The notes: generated from the sequence alone by a model not told the origin. Counted from the stretch's first letter, positions 16,241-23,406 are shown. The stretch is DNA of 34,802 nt from CAZBDU01 sp964490725 (GCA_964490725.1 CAZBDU010000059.1:1-34802), one strand, 5' to 3'. Translations and numbers: made by a program.

Positions 16241-17446
16241 TCAGTTCTCCAGGATCGTGATCTCCACGCGCCGGTTCAGCCGGCGCCCCTCCTCGGTGGC
16301 ATTGTCTCCCAGGGGTTGCCGGTAGCCCAGGCCCCGGGTCACCACCTGGGTGGGCTGCACGGCTCCCAGGGAGATCAGAAAGTCGGCCACGGCCCGGGCG
16401 CGCTCCTCCGAGAGCTGCTGGTGCTGCTCCGCCGTGTAGCCGGGAATGCGGGCGGTGTGGCCGGAGATCTGCACGTCCCGATCGGAGTAGCTCCTCAGTA
16501 TGTCGCCGATCTGCCGCAGCTTCTGGCGCTCGGAATCCAGCAACAGCGCCGAATCCGGCGGAAACTGGATGTTCTGCAGGGTGAGGGTCACCCCCTTCTC
16601 ATCGGCGCTGACGGTGGCGTCCTCTACGCCCCGCTGGCGCAGCTCCTTCTGGATCTTCTCGGTCACCTGATCGCGGTTCAGGGTGGGGGAGTCCAGCCGG
16701 CGGCCCCTGGCGGTGCCCTGGTACTCCACGTACTCGCCGTTGGAGAGATGGAAGATGAAGTCGAACTGCTCCTGGTAGGAGTGGGGCTGTCCGATGGAGC
16801 TGTCCCAGTAGTAGGTCTGCTCCGACTCGCCGGTAATCCGGACGGGGACGACACCGCCGCCCCGCAGGGAGGGAAGGCGGTGGAACACGGAGTAGCGGAT
16901 GCTCACCTCATGCAGCTCCCGCCCGTCCATGGTCACCGTCCCCTCGTAGCGGTAACGCACATCGATGGGAAAGTGCACCGGCTCCGGAATGCCGAAGCTG
17001 CGGCGAAGGTCGTGCACCTCCTCTCCGGAGGCGCTCCAGGTCTCTCCCACCGCCAGGTCCCGGTCGGGAAACAGCGGGACGTCCCGGACCACAGGCATGA
17101 AGTACTGCGCCCCGATGTCGTAGCGTCCCCGGGGGCCTCTCCAGAACAGGGACTGGTAGTCCTCGCTCAGGGAGAAGGAGCCCACGGTGCCGTAGGCGCG
17201 CTCGGAGGTCTGAAACCGGCAGGACAGCAGCCCCGCCTGCTCCTTCACCTGCAGGGTCTCCACCGCGATCTTGTTGAGGATGTCCGCGCGGTGCGACAGC
17301 ACGCCGTTGACTGCCACGGTCTCGCTGACCTCGGTGACCAGCCGGTACTTCTCCCCGGCTGTGTAGCTGAACTGGAACTGCTCCCCCCACAGGAAGCCGC
17401 TCGCCGCGGCGAGCAGCGCTGCCAGCAGCGCGACTTTGCGAATCAT
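16241..17446 (-). CDS. OmpA-family envelope protein with a large N-terminal domain
   Basis: The 401-residue protein starts with a signal peptide (about 1-21, ending near FLWG). About 260 residues of beta-rich sequence of unknown fold follow, with many aromatic repeats such as YRYEG and QTYYWDSS. The C-terminal OmpA domain (about 290-401) has DSALLLDSERQKL, SGHTARIPG, LSEERARAVADFL and the closing NRRVEI, which binds peptidoglycan. It probably tethers the envelope to the cell wall from the periplasmic side. The N-terminal domain resembles proteins I associate with spirochaetes (recollection only). ATG at 17446 lacks a Shine-Dalgarno site and follows a TATACT box by 7 bases. Confidence 0.85.
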   Translation of the reverse strand: MIRKVALLAALLAAASGFLWGEQFQFSYTAGEKYRLVTEVSETVAVNGVLSHRADILNKIAVETLQVKEQAGLLSCRFQTSERAYGTVGSFSLSEDYQSLFWRGPRGRYDIGAQYFMPVVRDVPLFPDRDLAVGETWSASGEEVHDLRRSFGIPEPVHFPIDVRYRYEGTVTMDGRELHEVSIRYSVFHRLPSLRGGGVVPVRITGESEQTYYWDSSIGQPHSYQEQFDFIFHLSNGEYVEYQGTARGRRLDSPTLNRDQVTEKIQKELRQRGVEDATVSADEKGVTLTLQNIQFPPDSALLLDSERQKLRQIGDILRSYSDRDVQISGHTARIPGYTAEQHQQLSEERARAVADFLISLGAVQPTQVVTRGLGYRQPLGDNATEEGRRLNRRVEITILEN

Positions 17447-17453
17447 GCACAAC

Positions 17454-17459
17454 AGTATA
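17454..17459 (-). promoter_or_regulatory. -10 box of the OmpA-family gene, predicted leaderless
   Basis: TATACT on the minus strand lies 7 bases before the ATG at 17446, which predicts transcription from the start codon. No good -35 box is found at 16-18 bases (best is CGGGCA), so an activator or another sigma factor may be needed. Confidence 0.5.
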
Positions 17460-17477
17460 GCCCATCGCGCCGTCTTT

Positions 17478-17501
17478 GCCCGCTCGCTGCGGTGAGCGGG
17501 C
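17478..17501. repeat. Perfect 8-bp inverted repeat in the ompA-like/DEAD-box gap
   Basis: GCCCGCTC (17478-17485), an 8-base loop and GAGCGGGC (17494-17501). It lies upstream of both divergent genes. No T-run follows on either strand. The rest of the 17447-17679 gap is GC-rich with a second small hairpin (GGCGCG/CGCGCC) just downstream; I see no gene there. Confidence 0.6.
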
Positions 17502-17619
17502 CGGCGCGACCGCGCCCCGGGGAGCGAGGACGCCCGGCCGGTAGAGGCGCACCCGCGGCCCTGCCGGGCCTGCCGGCCTGCGCGGTTCCCGGATTCGCCG
17601 CTTCGCCGGTCCGCCCAGG

Positions 17620-17648
17620 TTGACAAGGACGGGCCTTTCCGCTATCCT
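17620..17648 (+). promoter_or_regulatory. Promoter of the degenerate DEAD-box gene
   Basis: TTGACA (17620-17625), a 17-base spacer and TATCCT (17643-17648). The predicted start near 17655 leaves a leader of about 25 bases that is A/T- and pyrimidine-rich and has no Shine-Dalgarno site before the ATG at 17680. Confidence 0.75.
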
Positions 17649-17679
17649 AGCTTTCAAAACTTGCTCTTTGTAATCCCTT

Positions 17680-19197
17680 ATGGCACTGCAAAAAAGAAAG
17701 CAACCTTTTTGGAGTGCGGAAACGTTGCCGCTGGTCCGGAAAGCCGGATTCGAGCGTCCCACGCCGCTGCAGGAAAAGGTCGTGCCCCTCATTCTCAAAG
17801 GGAGGGACGTGGCCGCGGAAGCGGAAGAGGGCGCGGGTAAGACTGTCGCTTTCATCCTGCCGATACTGGTCAAGCTGAAGAAGGGCGGGAGCGGGATCAA
17901 GGCGTTAGTCCTGACCTCCGGCCTGGAAGCGTCCCGAAAGATTTTCCGTGAGTTCCGCAGGTTCACCGGTCCTGCAAGAGGCCATTCGCTGTTTGCGTTC
18001 GGATTCGAGGCCAACGAACGCAAGGAGCACCGGCTGCTGTCGAGAAACCCGGACGTGGTGATAGGCACTCCGCGGCGCATCATCGACCACATTCGCAGGG
18101 GAAACGTACAGTTTCCCGAGCTGTCGATCGTGGTGATCGACGCAGCCGGCCGCGAGGAGGTCCAGGGGTTCGACGAAGATGTCCAGTTCATCTTCTCGAA
18201 GTTTCCGCAGCGCCTCCAGACAGTTCTATTCGTCCCCTCCCTCCAGGCCGAGCCGGCTGCACTGCTGGCGCTGCTCAAGCGCCCGTCGGTGTTGCCCGCC
18301 TCGGCGTGGCAGGGCCAGCGCCCGCCGGTGGAAAAGGTGTTCCATCTGGTCCCGGAGCGGCAGAAGCTGCGCATCCTCCCCGAGCTGATCGATGCCTATC
18401 GCATGAACGGCGTCCTGATTCAGTGCCGGGACCCGCAGGCGGTCAAGCCGGCCCTCAAGGCCCTCCGCCGCCGCCATCTGCGCGGCCACGGTCTGGTGGA
18501 GGGACAGTCTCCGCCGCAACAGTCACGGCTGATCCAGGCGTTCAGCTCCGGACAGATTCCCATTCTGGTGGCTACCTTCCAGACGGCCAGCGATCGGAAG
18601 CTGCGCTGGATGGGACACGTGGTCAACCTGGATCCGCCGCCCGACCGCCAGAGCTACGACCGGGGTGGAGCCGTGCTGAAGACGGTGGTCACTCTGGGCA
18701 GCGAAGAGCAACACTCACGGCTGGAGGAGATGAACGTGCAGGCGAGCAAAAGAGAGCTACCCGAGGAGGAGGAGGTCCTGAGCGGTGCGATCCAGCGGAT
18801 CGTCGAGAGACTCAGGCACGAGGAGAACCCGGAGGAGCTGAGCCGTTTCCGCCGGCTGGTGCGCAGGCATGTCCCGCTGCCCCTGCGGGCCTATTTCGCG
18901 GCCTACCTGTTCAAGACGTTGTACGGAGCTTCCCGGCCGCGCAAGTCGGAGTTCACCCGCCTGTTCGTCAGCATGGGCAAGAACCGCAAGGTTTTTCCCA
19001 AGGATCTGGTGGGGCTGTTCACCAGGGAGCTGGCGCTGGAACGCTCGCAGGTCGGGGAAGTGAAGATCCTGGACGGCTACTCGTTCGTGGATATCGAGGC
19101 CAGCCAGGCCGCCAGGGCCATCCAGACGCTGTCGGGAACCGAGTTCAAAGGGCGCCAGCTCACCGTCAACTACGCCCGCCGCAAAGAGCGCAGGTAG
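17680..19197 (+). CDS. Degenerate DEAD-box protein with a DbpA-like RNA-binding domain
   Basis: The 505-residue protein has the two-lobe architecture of a DEAD-box RNA helicase plus a C-terminal DbpA-type RRM (about 425-500; FTRLFVSMGKNRKVFPKDLVGLF through LTVNYARR). The Q-motif region FERPTPLQ and a Walker A variant AEEGAGKT (48-55) remain. Motif II, normally DEAD, is DAAG (154-157). SAT is replaced by VPS (185-187), motif V reads ATFQTASDRK (about 299-308), and motif VI lacks both arginines (QSYDRGG, about 324-330). It is therefore probably unable to hydrolyse ATP and may act as an RNA-binding scaffold. Related degenerate proteins may exist in spirochaetes (recollection). trmB follows 11 bases downstream. 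Confidence 0.85.
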   Translation: MALQKRKQPFWSAETLPLVRKAGFERPTPLQEKVVPLILKGRDVAAEAEEGAGKTVAFILPILVKLKKGGSGIKALVLTSGLEASRKIFREFRRFTGPARGHSLFAFGFEANERKEHRLLSRNPDVVIGTPRRIIDHIRRGNVQFPELSIVVIDAAGREEVQGFDEDVQFIFSKFPQRLQTVLFVPSLQAEPAALLALLKRPSVLPASAWQGQRPPVEKVFHLVPERQKLRILPELIDAYRMNGVLIQCRDPQAVKPALKALRRRHLRGHGLVEGQSPPQQSRLIQAFSSGQIPILVATFQTASDRKLRWMGHVVNLDPPPDRQSYDRGGAVLKTVVTLGSEEQHSRLEEMNVQASKRELPEEEEVLSGAIQRIVERLRHEENPEELSRFRRLVRRHVPLPLRAYFAAYLFKTLYGASRPRKSEFTRLFVSMGKNRKVFPKDLVGLFTRELALERSQVGEVKILDGYSFVDIEASQAARAIQTLSGTEFKGRQLTVNYARRKERR

Positions 19198-19208
19198 CCT
19201 GAACGCCC

Positions 19209-19802
19209 GTGCAGCCCTGCGGCCCGGACGCCCTCCCGCAAATCCTCGCGCAGGCCGCCGCCTACCGGCGCCTGGAGGTGGAGATAGGCTGCGGCAACGG
19301 GCACTTTCTGGCCGAGTACTCCTGCCTGGCGCAGGACTCCTACGTCCTGGGCGTAGAGATCAAGAACAAGCGCTGCCTCAAGGCCGCGGCCAAGCTGGAG
19401 AAGCGAGGGCTGACCAACGCTGCGGTGCTGCGCGGCCGGGCCGAAGAGCTGCTCCGGGCGCTGCCACGCTCCGGGGTGGACCGTTTCCACATCTATTTCC
19501 CCGATCCCTGGCCCAAGAGCAAGCATCGGCGGAGGCGCTTCCTGCGCGGGGAGAATGTGGATGCCCTGGCCGCCGCCCTGCGCCCGGGTGGTACGATTGT
19601 GTTCAGCACCGACTTCTACGACTACTTCCTGCAGGCCAAGCTGCTTTTCATCATGCATCCCGCGCTGGAGCTGTCCTCAGACCGTCCCCCGGAGGAGCTG
19701 TTCCTCTCCCTGTACGCCCAGAAGTTCCGCGACATCGGGAAGTCGATCCACATCGTAGCCGCACGCAGGAGGGCCCGTTCCTCCGGCGGCCGAACGCCCT
19801 GA
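19209..19802 (+). CDS. trmB: tRNA (guanine-N7-)-methyltransferase
   Basis: TrmB methylates G46 in the tRNA variable loop using S-adenosylmethionine. The 197-residue protein has the cofactor loop VEIGCGNGHFL (24-34), the acidic GVEI (48-51), the GRAEELL region and the diagnostic FPDPWPKSKHRRRR (97-110). It lacks the N-terminal extension of the E. coli enzyme, as many bacterial TrmB proteins do. The start is GTG, 11 bases after the DEAD-box gene, with no strong Shine-Dalgarno site, so the two genes are probably co-transcribed. Both act on RNA, which fits a shared unit. Confidence 0.94.
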   Translation: MQPCGPDALPQILAQAAAYRRLEVEIGCGNGHFLAEYSCLAQDSYVLGVEIKNKRCLKAAAKLEKRGLTNAAVLRGRAEELLRALPRSGVDRFHIYFPDPWPKSKHRRRRFLRGENVDALAAALRPGGTIVFSTDFYDYFLQAKLLFIMHPALELSSDRPPEELFLSLYAQKFRDIGKSIHIVAARRRARSSGGRTP

Positions 19803-19833
19803 ACGGCGGCTGCGGGCGGCCGCGCTCGCCGCT

Positions 19834-21015
19834 TCAGCGGATGATCTGGTGCCAGAGGAGCAGAATCAGAAACAGGTTGCAGCCGATGGCGGAGAAGATC
19901 AGCACCGCGGCGAGCAGCTCGAAAAGCCTGGCCCGGCGGGCGCAGGCAGCGGCCAGCTCGGCCGGGCTGCCCAGGACGAGCACGAGCTCTCCCATGGGGT
20001 CCTCAGGCTCCCTCAGGGCGTGCGGTGTCTCCTCGTAGCGGCCGAAGAGCGTGTACTCGCGGCTGCGCAGACCCGAGAACCTCGGCAGGCTCGATCCGCG
20101 GATGTCCAGCTCCCCCTGAATGACGAACGAATCGTCCCGGGTCATAATGTAGGGCTCTCCCCCGGGCAGCCTCACCAGCCGTTCCGGCTCCGCCGCGCGG
20201 TCGGGGAAGTAGCGCAGCGGCAGCCGCAGCAGGTCGCGCTCGGCCCGCAGCCTCCTGGCGGTGCGCCAGAAGTAGCGGTACAGGAAATACAGCGCCGCCC
20301 CCGGAGGAAGCAGCGCTGCCACCGGGAAGAAGGCCAGAGACAGGGCCAGCAGCGCGGCCGGACCCAGGGCGGGGGTTTGCAGCAGCAGGTAGGCCAGCAG
20401 CAGCAGGCAGAACGAGCCGGTCAGCAGGGAGGCCAGGGTGGACTGGTTCCAGTACTCGTTGCGCTGCCGCCCTCCCCAGATGGCCCGGGGCAGGAAGCTC
20501 CGCTCCTGCCCGTCGTAGATGACCACCAGGAGCGGCTCCCGCGGTTGCGTGCGAAACACCGCCCTGCCCTGCTCCCGGAAGAGCCTGCCCCCCACGAACA
20601 TCCGGGTCCCCGCCGGCAGCGAGAACAGCTGGCTCCAGGACATGCTTCCGGGCACCTCGTCGGGAAGACGCTGCTCCAGCGCCTCCAGGCCCCCTCCGGG
20701 AACCGGGAAGGAGGGCAGCGAGTACAGCCTCACCCCGCCCAGCTCCACCTCCACGGAAAAGCTGCCGCTGTTGAGCCAGATGCGGTTCTCCCCGTGGATC
20801 GCCTCCAGGGCACCGAAGATGCGATAACTCTGCGATCCCGGGGAGCCGGCGGCCAGGTCCGAGTAGCGCAGCAGCGGCAGGAGCGAAGCCTCGATGCTGC
20901 GCCGGCGGAAGCCCCGCCACTGAGCACGCACCGCGAACGCGCCCACTCCGGGAATCAGGCCGAAGAAGAGGAACGCCGTGGCGAACACTACGAGGATGAG
21001 GGTCCAGAGCTGCAT
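19834..21015 (-). CDS. Unrecognised multi-pass membrane protein
   Basis: I do not recognise this 393-residue protein. It has an N-terminal membrane span (about 4-25), a beta-rich extracytoplasmic-looking stretch with SGSFSVEVELGGVRLYSLPSFP and RMFVGGRLF, two or three central spans (about 200-260), a cytoplasmic-looking segment with PGGEPYIMTRDDSFVIQGE, and a C-terminal span ending LLLWHQIIR. The repeated mention of displayed strands and spans suggests a sensor or envelope protein, but no catalytic motif is visible. ATG at 21015 is chosen because it directly precedes the first span; GTG at 21033 is also in frame, and neither has a Shine-Dalgarno site. It is divergent from the beta-lactamase-fold gene, 41 bases away. 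Confidence 0.75.
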   Translation of the reverse strand: MQLWTLILVVFATAFLFFGLIPGVGAFAVRAQWRGFRRRSIEASLLPLLRYSDLAAGSPGSQSYRIFGALEAIHGENRIWLNSGSFSVEVELGGVRLYSLPSFPVPGGGLEALEQRLPDEVPGSMSWSQLFSLPAGTRMFVGGRLFREQGRAVFRTQPREPLLVVIYDGQERSFLPRAIWGGRQRNEYWNQSTLASLLTGSFCLLLLAYLLLQTPALGPAALLALSLAFFPVAALLPPGAALYFLYRYFWRTARRLRAERDLLRLPLRYFPDRAAEPERLVRLPGGEPYIMTRDDSFVIQGELDIRGSSLPRFSGLRSREYTLFGRYEETPHALREPEDPMGELVLVLGSPAELAAACARRARLFELLAAVLIFSAIGCNLFLILLLWHQIIR

Positions 21016-21018
21016 ACG

Positions 21019-21047
21019 TTGCGCAATCCGCACAAATGGAGTACCGT
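21019..21047 (+). promoter_or_regulatory. Weak candidate promoter for the beta-lactamase-fold gene
   Basis: TTGCGC (21019-21024), 17 bases and TACCGT (21042-21047), each matching three of six consensus positions. The -10 box is 9 bases from the ATG at 21057. The nearest GGAG is too far away (about 14 bases), so a near-leaderless start is possible. Confidence 0.3.
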
Positions 21048-21056
21048 TAGCCTACC

Positions 21057-21725
21057 ATGATCGAGCGCATTGTTGTAGGTGCGATGGGCACCAACTGCTA
21101 CATCTACGCCAACGGCAAGAAAGAGTGCGTGATCATAGACCCGGGCGGAGAGGAGGATACCATCATCTCCAGCATCAGCATGCTGAAAATGGTACCCATC
21201 GGCATCATCCTTACTCACGGCCACTTCGACCACACCGCCGCCGTGGGCAAGCTGAAGCGGGCTTACCGGGAGCAGGACATTGCGCTGAGAGTGGCCATTC
21301 ACGAGAAGGACCGGCGCTTCCTGGGCCGACGTGCGGCCAAGACCAATCGGGAGACGCTGACCTTTCTGGGTTTGCCGGATCAGGCCTCCCTGGAGGAGCT
21401 GTTCGCAGACCTGCCCGATCCCGACCTCATTCTGCATGAAGGTGAGGAGGTCTTCAACACCGGGCTGGTGGTGATCGAAACCCCGGGCCACACGCCGGGA
21501 TCGATCTGTCTGTACAGCGAAAAGGAAGGGCTGGTCTTCTCCGGCGACAGCCTGTTCTTCCAGGGCATCGGCCGCACCGACCTGCCGGGCGGGGACGAGA
21601 AGGGCCTGCTGGAGGCAATTCGCACCAAGCTGCTGACCCTGCCGCCGGAAACCAGGGTCTTCCCCGGCCACGGTGTGGCCACCACGGTGGAGCGAGAGCT
21701 GGTGGGCAACCCTTTCATACGCTGA
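21057..21725 (+). CDS. Metallo-beta-lactamase-fold hydrolase, glyoxalase II-like
   Basis: The 222-residue protein has the full metal set: LTHGHFDHT (HxHxDH), ETPGHTPGS, FSGDSLF with the bridging Asp, and the C-terminal PGHG. The opening MGTNCYIY segment and the pattern GIGRTDLPGGD are usual for small glyoxalase II-like hydrolases. It could hydrolyse thioesters such as S-lactoylglutathione analogues, but the substrate-binding C-terminal domain of true glyoxalase II is missing, so the substrate is unknown. The ATG at 21057 begins MIERIVVGAMGTNC, as expected for the fold. The gene stands alone and converges on the unknown gene at 21751. Confidence 0.9.
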   Translation: MIERIVVGAMGTNCYIYANGKKECVIIDPGGEEDTIISSISMLKMVPIGIILTHGHFDHTAAVGKLKRAYREQDIALRVAIHEKDRRFLGRRAAKTNRETLTFLGLPDQASLEELFADLPDPDLILHEGEEVFNTGLVVIETPGHTPGSICLYSEKEGLVFSGDSLFFQGIGRTDLPGGDEKGLLEAIRTKLLTLPPETRVFPGHGVATTVERELVGNPFIR

Positions 21726-21729
21726 AGGC

Positions 21730-21743
21730 CCGCCCGGGGGCGG
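21730..21743. terminator. Small GC hairpin between convergent genes
   Basis: CCGCCC and GGGCGG separated by two bases lie in the 25-base gap between two convergent stops. There is no T-run and the loop is very short, so this is only a possible bidirectional terminator. Confidence 0.25.
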
Positions 21744-21750
21744 TTCGGAC

Positions 21751-22113
21751 TCAGGCCACCAGATCGACGAGCATCCCGGTCTCGGGGAACATCCCCCCGA
21801 AGGGAGAGGGGGCCGAGCGTACCGCCGCGTTCAGCCGGCGGCTCAGCCCTTGGATCATCCGGTCCAGCTCCTCCCCTGCGGGCCGGCTGGCCGGCACGGC
21901 GACCCGTTCCCGGTGGCTCAGCAGCCGGTCGATCAGATTGTCCAGCACCCGCAGCCGCAGCACCGGCACCCCGCCTTCCGGATCGGGAACCCCCTGGATG
22001 TGGCGCAGCTGCGCATAGACGCTGTGCGCCGGCCGCACCGGCACCTCCATGCGGGCACTGCCCTGGAGGTTGATGATGCTGGGGAACAGCAACGCGCCGC
22101 CTGGAGCTACCAT
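21751..22113 (-). CDS. Uncharacterised small protein downstream of dksA
   Basis: I do not recognise this 120-residue protein. It has no signal peptide or membrane span. A central stretch (about 13-60) reads like a structured core, with SIINLQGSAR, VRPAHSVYAQLRHIQGVP and VLRLRVLDNLIDRLL. A middle part rich in Arg and Pro and a short hydrophobic end, MLVDLVA, follow. ATG at 22113 has GAGGAGG 7 bases upstream. It starts 58 bases after the dksA stop on the same strand, so it is probably in the dksA transcript. The compact strong ribosome site and the coding-like composition support a real gene. Confidence 0.72.
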   Translation of the reverse strand: MVAPGGALLFPSIINLQGSARMEVPVRPAHSVYAQLRHIQGVPDPEGGVPVLRLRVLDNLIDRLLSHRERVAVPASRPAGEELDRMIQGLSRRLNAAVRSAPSPFGGMFPETGMLVDLVA

Positions 22114-22171
22114 GAACCGGCCTCCTCTACTGACAATATCGGCCGGAACGAGGGCGGCGTTTAGAAGCGCT

Positions 22172-22528
22172 TCACCGGTTGCGGCGCTCCTCGGTGGACT
22201 TGCAGTTGATGCACAGAAAGGAGTAGGGAATCGCCTCCAGGCGCTCCTTGGGGATCTTCTGACCGCAGCTCATGCATATCCCGTAGTGCCCGTTCTCGAG
22301 CCTGGCCAGCGCCGTGTCGATCTGCTGGAGACGCCGCACCTCCTGGGCGCCGAGCACCTCGAGGGTCTTGCGGTCGATGTCGTCGGCGGCGATGTCGGCC
22401 AGGTCCTTTGGCTGCATATCTTCGATCAGCTCCTGAAACTCCTGGCTTTCCGCGGCCAGATGCCCCAGGATCTCCTGCTTCAGCTCCACAAGAGCCTTGC
22501 GCATCTTCTCCTTGAACGCGCGGTCCAT
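22172..22528 (-). CDS. dksA: DksA/TraR-family RNA-polymerase-binding zinc-finger protein
   Basis: DksA-type proteins enter the polymerase secondary channel and, with ppGpp, adjust transcription of ribosomal and biosynthetic promoters. The 118-residue protein has a coiled-coil N-terminus, the tip DLADIA (42-47), which keeps the two key Asp residues as DxxDxA, and a four-Cys zinc finger (Cys85, Cys88, Cys106, Cys109; GICMSCGQ and FLCINCK). It is shorter than E. coli DksA (151 residues), lacking some N-terminal sequence. ATG at 22528 is chosen because GGAGGGG lies about 9 bases upstream. It is divergent from infA across a 119-base gap and followed by the small unknown gene. Confidence 0.88.
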   Translation of the reverse strand: MDRAFKEKMRKALVELKQEILGHLAAESQEFQELIEDMQPKDLADIAADDIDRKTLEVLGAQEVRRLQQIDTALARLENGHYGICMSCGQKIPKERLEAIPYSFLCINCKSTEERRNR

Positions 22529-22567
22529 TCGGCTATTCCCCTCCAGGTCCCGGAATCGGGACACGAT

Positions 22568-22594
22568 AGTGTATGATAAGCACCTGTTTGTCAA
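22568..22594 (-). promoter_or_regulatory. Candidate dksA promoter
   Basis: On the minus strand TTGACA (22594-22589) is perfect, but the best -10 box, TACACT (22573-22568), is only 15 bases away; CACTAT at 17 bases is poorer. A non-optimal spacer is a known way to make a promoter responsive to supercoiling or regulators (inference). Confidence 0.5.
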
Positions 22595-22598
22595 CAGG
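22583..22598. repeat. Perfect inverted repeat between dksA and infA promoters
   Basis: CCTGTT (22583-22588), TGTC, AACAGG (22593-22598). The repeat overlaps the dksA -35 box and touches the infA -35 box (22599-22604), so a dimeric repressor bound here could control both genes. It resembles no operator I can name with confidence. Confidence 0.6.
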
Positions 22599-22628
22599 TT
22601 GACAAAATCCGGGGCATCCCGGTACCAT
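22599..22628 (+). promoter_or_regulatory. Promoter of infA
   Basis: TTGACA (22599-22604), an 18-base spacer and TACCAT (22623-22628). The predicted start near 22635 leaves a leader of only about 13 bases, just long enough to hold the GGAG at 22638-22641. Confidence 0.65.
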
Positions 22629-22647
22629 CTACCCACCGGAGTAACAC

Positions 22648-22866
22648 TTGGCCAAAGAAGAAGCAATCGAAGTCGAAGGCATCGTCAAGGAATCCCTGCC
22701 CAACACCATGTTCCGGGTGGAGCTGAAGAACGGGCACGTCATCCTGGCCCATCTGTCCGGAAAGATGCGCAAGCACTACATCCGCATCGTTCCGGGCGAC
22801 AAGGTGCGGGTGGCGCTCTCGCCCTACGATCTCACCCGGGGCCGCATCATCTTTCGCGAACGATAG
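22648..22866 (+). CDS. infA: Translation initiation factor IF-1
   Basis: IF-1 is a small OB-fold protein that occupies the ribosomal A site during initiation. The 72-residue protein is full length and typical: AKEEAIEVEGIVKESLPN, FRVELKNGHVILAHLSGKMRKHYIRI and a closing RGRIIFRER. The start codon is TTG at 22648, with GGAG 6 bases before it; there is no in-frame ATG that would give an intact protein. A rare start codon in a translation initiation factor gene invites comparison with the autoregulated infC start in E. coli. It is convergent with the smr gene, 20 bases away. Confidence 0.97.
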   Translation: MAKEEAIEVEGIVKESLPNTMFRVELKNGHVILAHLSGKMRKHYIRIVPGDKVRVALSPYDLTRGRIIFRER

Positions 22867-22886
22867 AGGTCTCGGCCGCAAGCCTC

Positions 22887-23321
22887 TCACCGCAACGCCA
22901 CCCAGGTCGCGCCCCGCCCACCCGCCTGGCGCGGAGCCGGCCCGAAGGCGCCCGCGTGGGGTGAACGCTCCAACACAGTACGCACAACCTTGTGCAGAAC
23001 CGGCTCTCCCGGCGAATGGTTGCCCTTGCCGTGGATCACCAGCACCTTATGCAGCCCGCGCTGCCGCGAGGAACGGAGAAACTCCTGGAGCGCCTTCCCG
23101 GCCCCGGCCGCAGTCATCCCGTGCAGGTCCAGCTGCGCCTGCGGGGGCAGCCGCTTCAGTCTGCGAAGCCGCTCCCCGGGGCTCTCCCGCTCCTGCGCTT
23201 CCCTCTCCTCGCCTTCCGCCGGGGGCGGGAAACGCCGCAGCGCCTCTCCCATGTCCACCCCGCCGTCGGCCCCTCCGTGCTCGCGTCTCTCCCAGCTGTC
23301 CAGGATCCGCCCGAAATCCAA
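22887..23321 (-). CDS. Smr-domain protein
   Basis: The 144-residue protein carries a C-terminal Smr domain (about 62-144) with LDLHGMTAAGAGKALQEFL and the HGKG loop in VLVIHGKGNHSPG, ending GGRGATWVALR. Smr domains are nucleases acting on nucleic acids, best known at the end of MutS2 and in rescue of collided ribosomes. The first 60 residues are charged, with ERREHGG and GEEREAQERESPGERLRRL, and may be flexible. The start is TTG at 23321 with GAGG close upstream; an internal ATG at MGEALRR would shorten it by about 23 residues. It converges on infA and lies downstream of the bat operon in the same orientation. Confidence 0.85.
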   Translation of the reverse strand: MDFGRILDSWERREHGGADGGVDMGEALRRFPPPAEGEEREAQERESPGERLRRLKRLPPQAQLDLHGMTAAGAGKALQEFLRSSRQRGLHKVLVIHGKGNHSPGEPVLHKVVRTVLERSPHAGAFGPAPRQAGGRGATWVALR

Positions 23322-23406
23322 CTCGCCTCATCCTTGGTGCGTCTGGCCCGCTGCCCGCGGTCTGCCGATCGCGGCCCCGAACCGCAGCGCCTCTCTCCCC
23401 TCGGAG

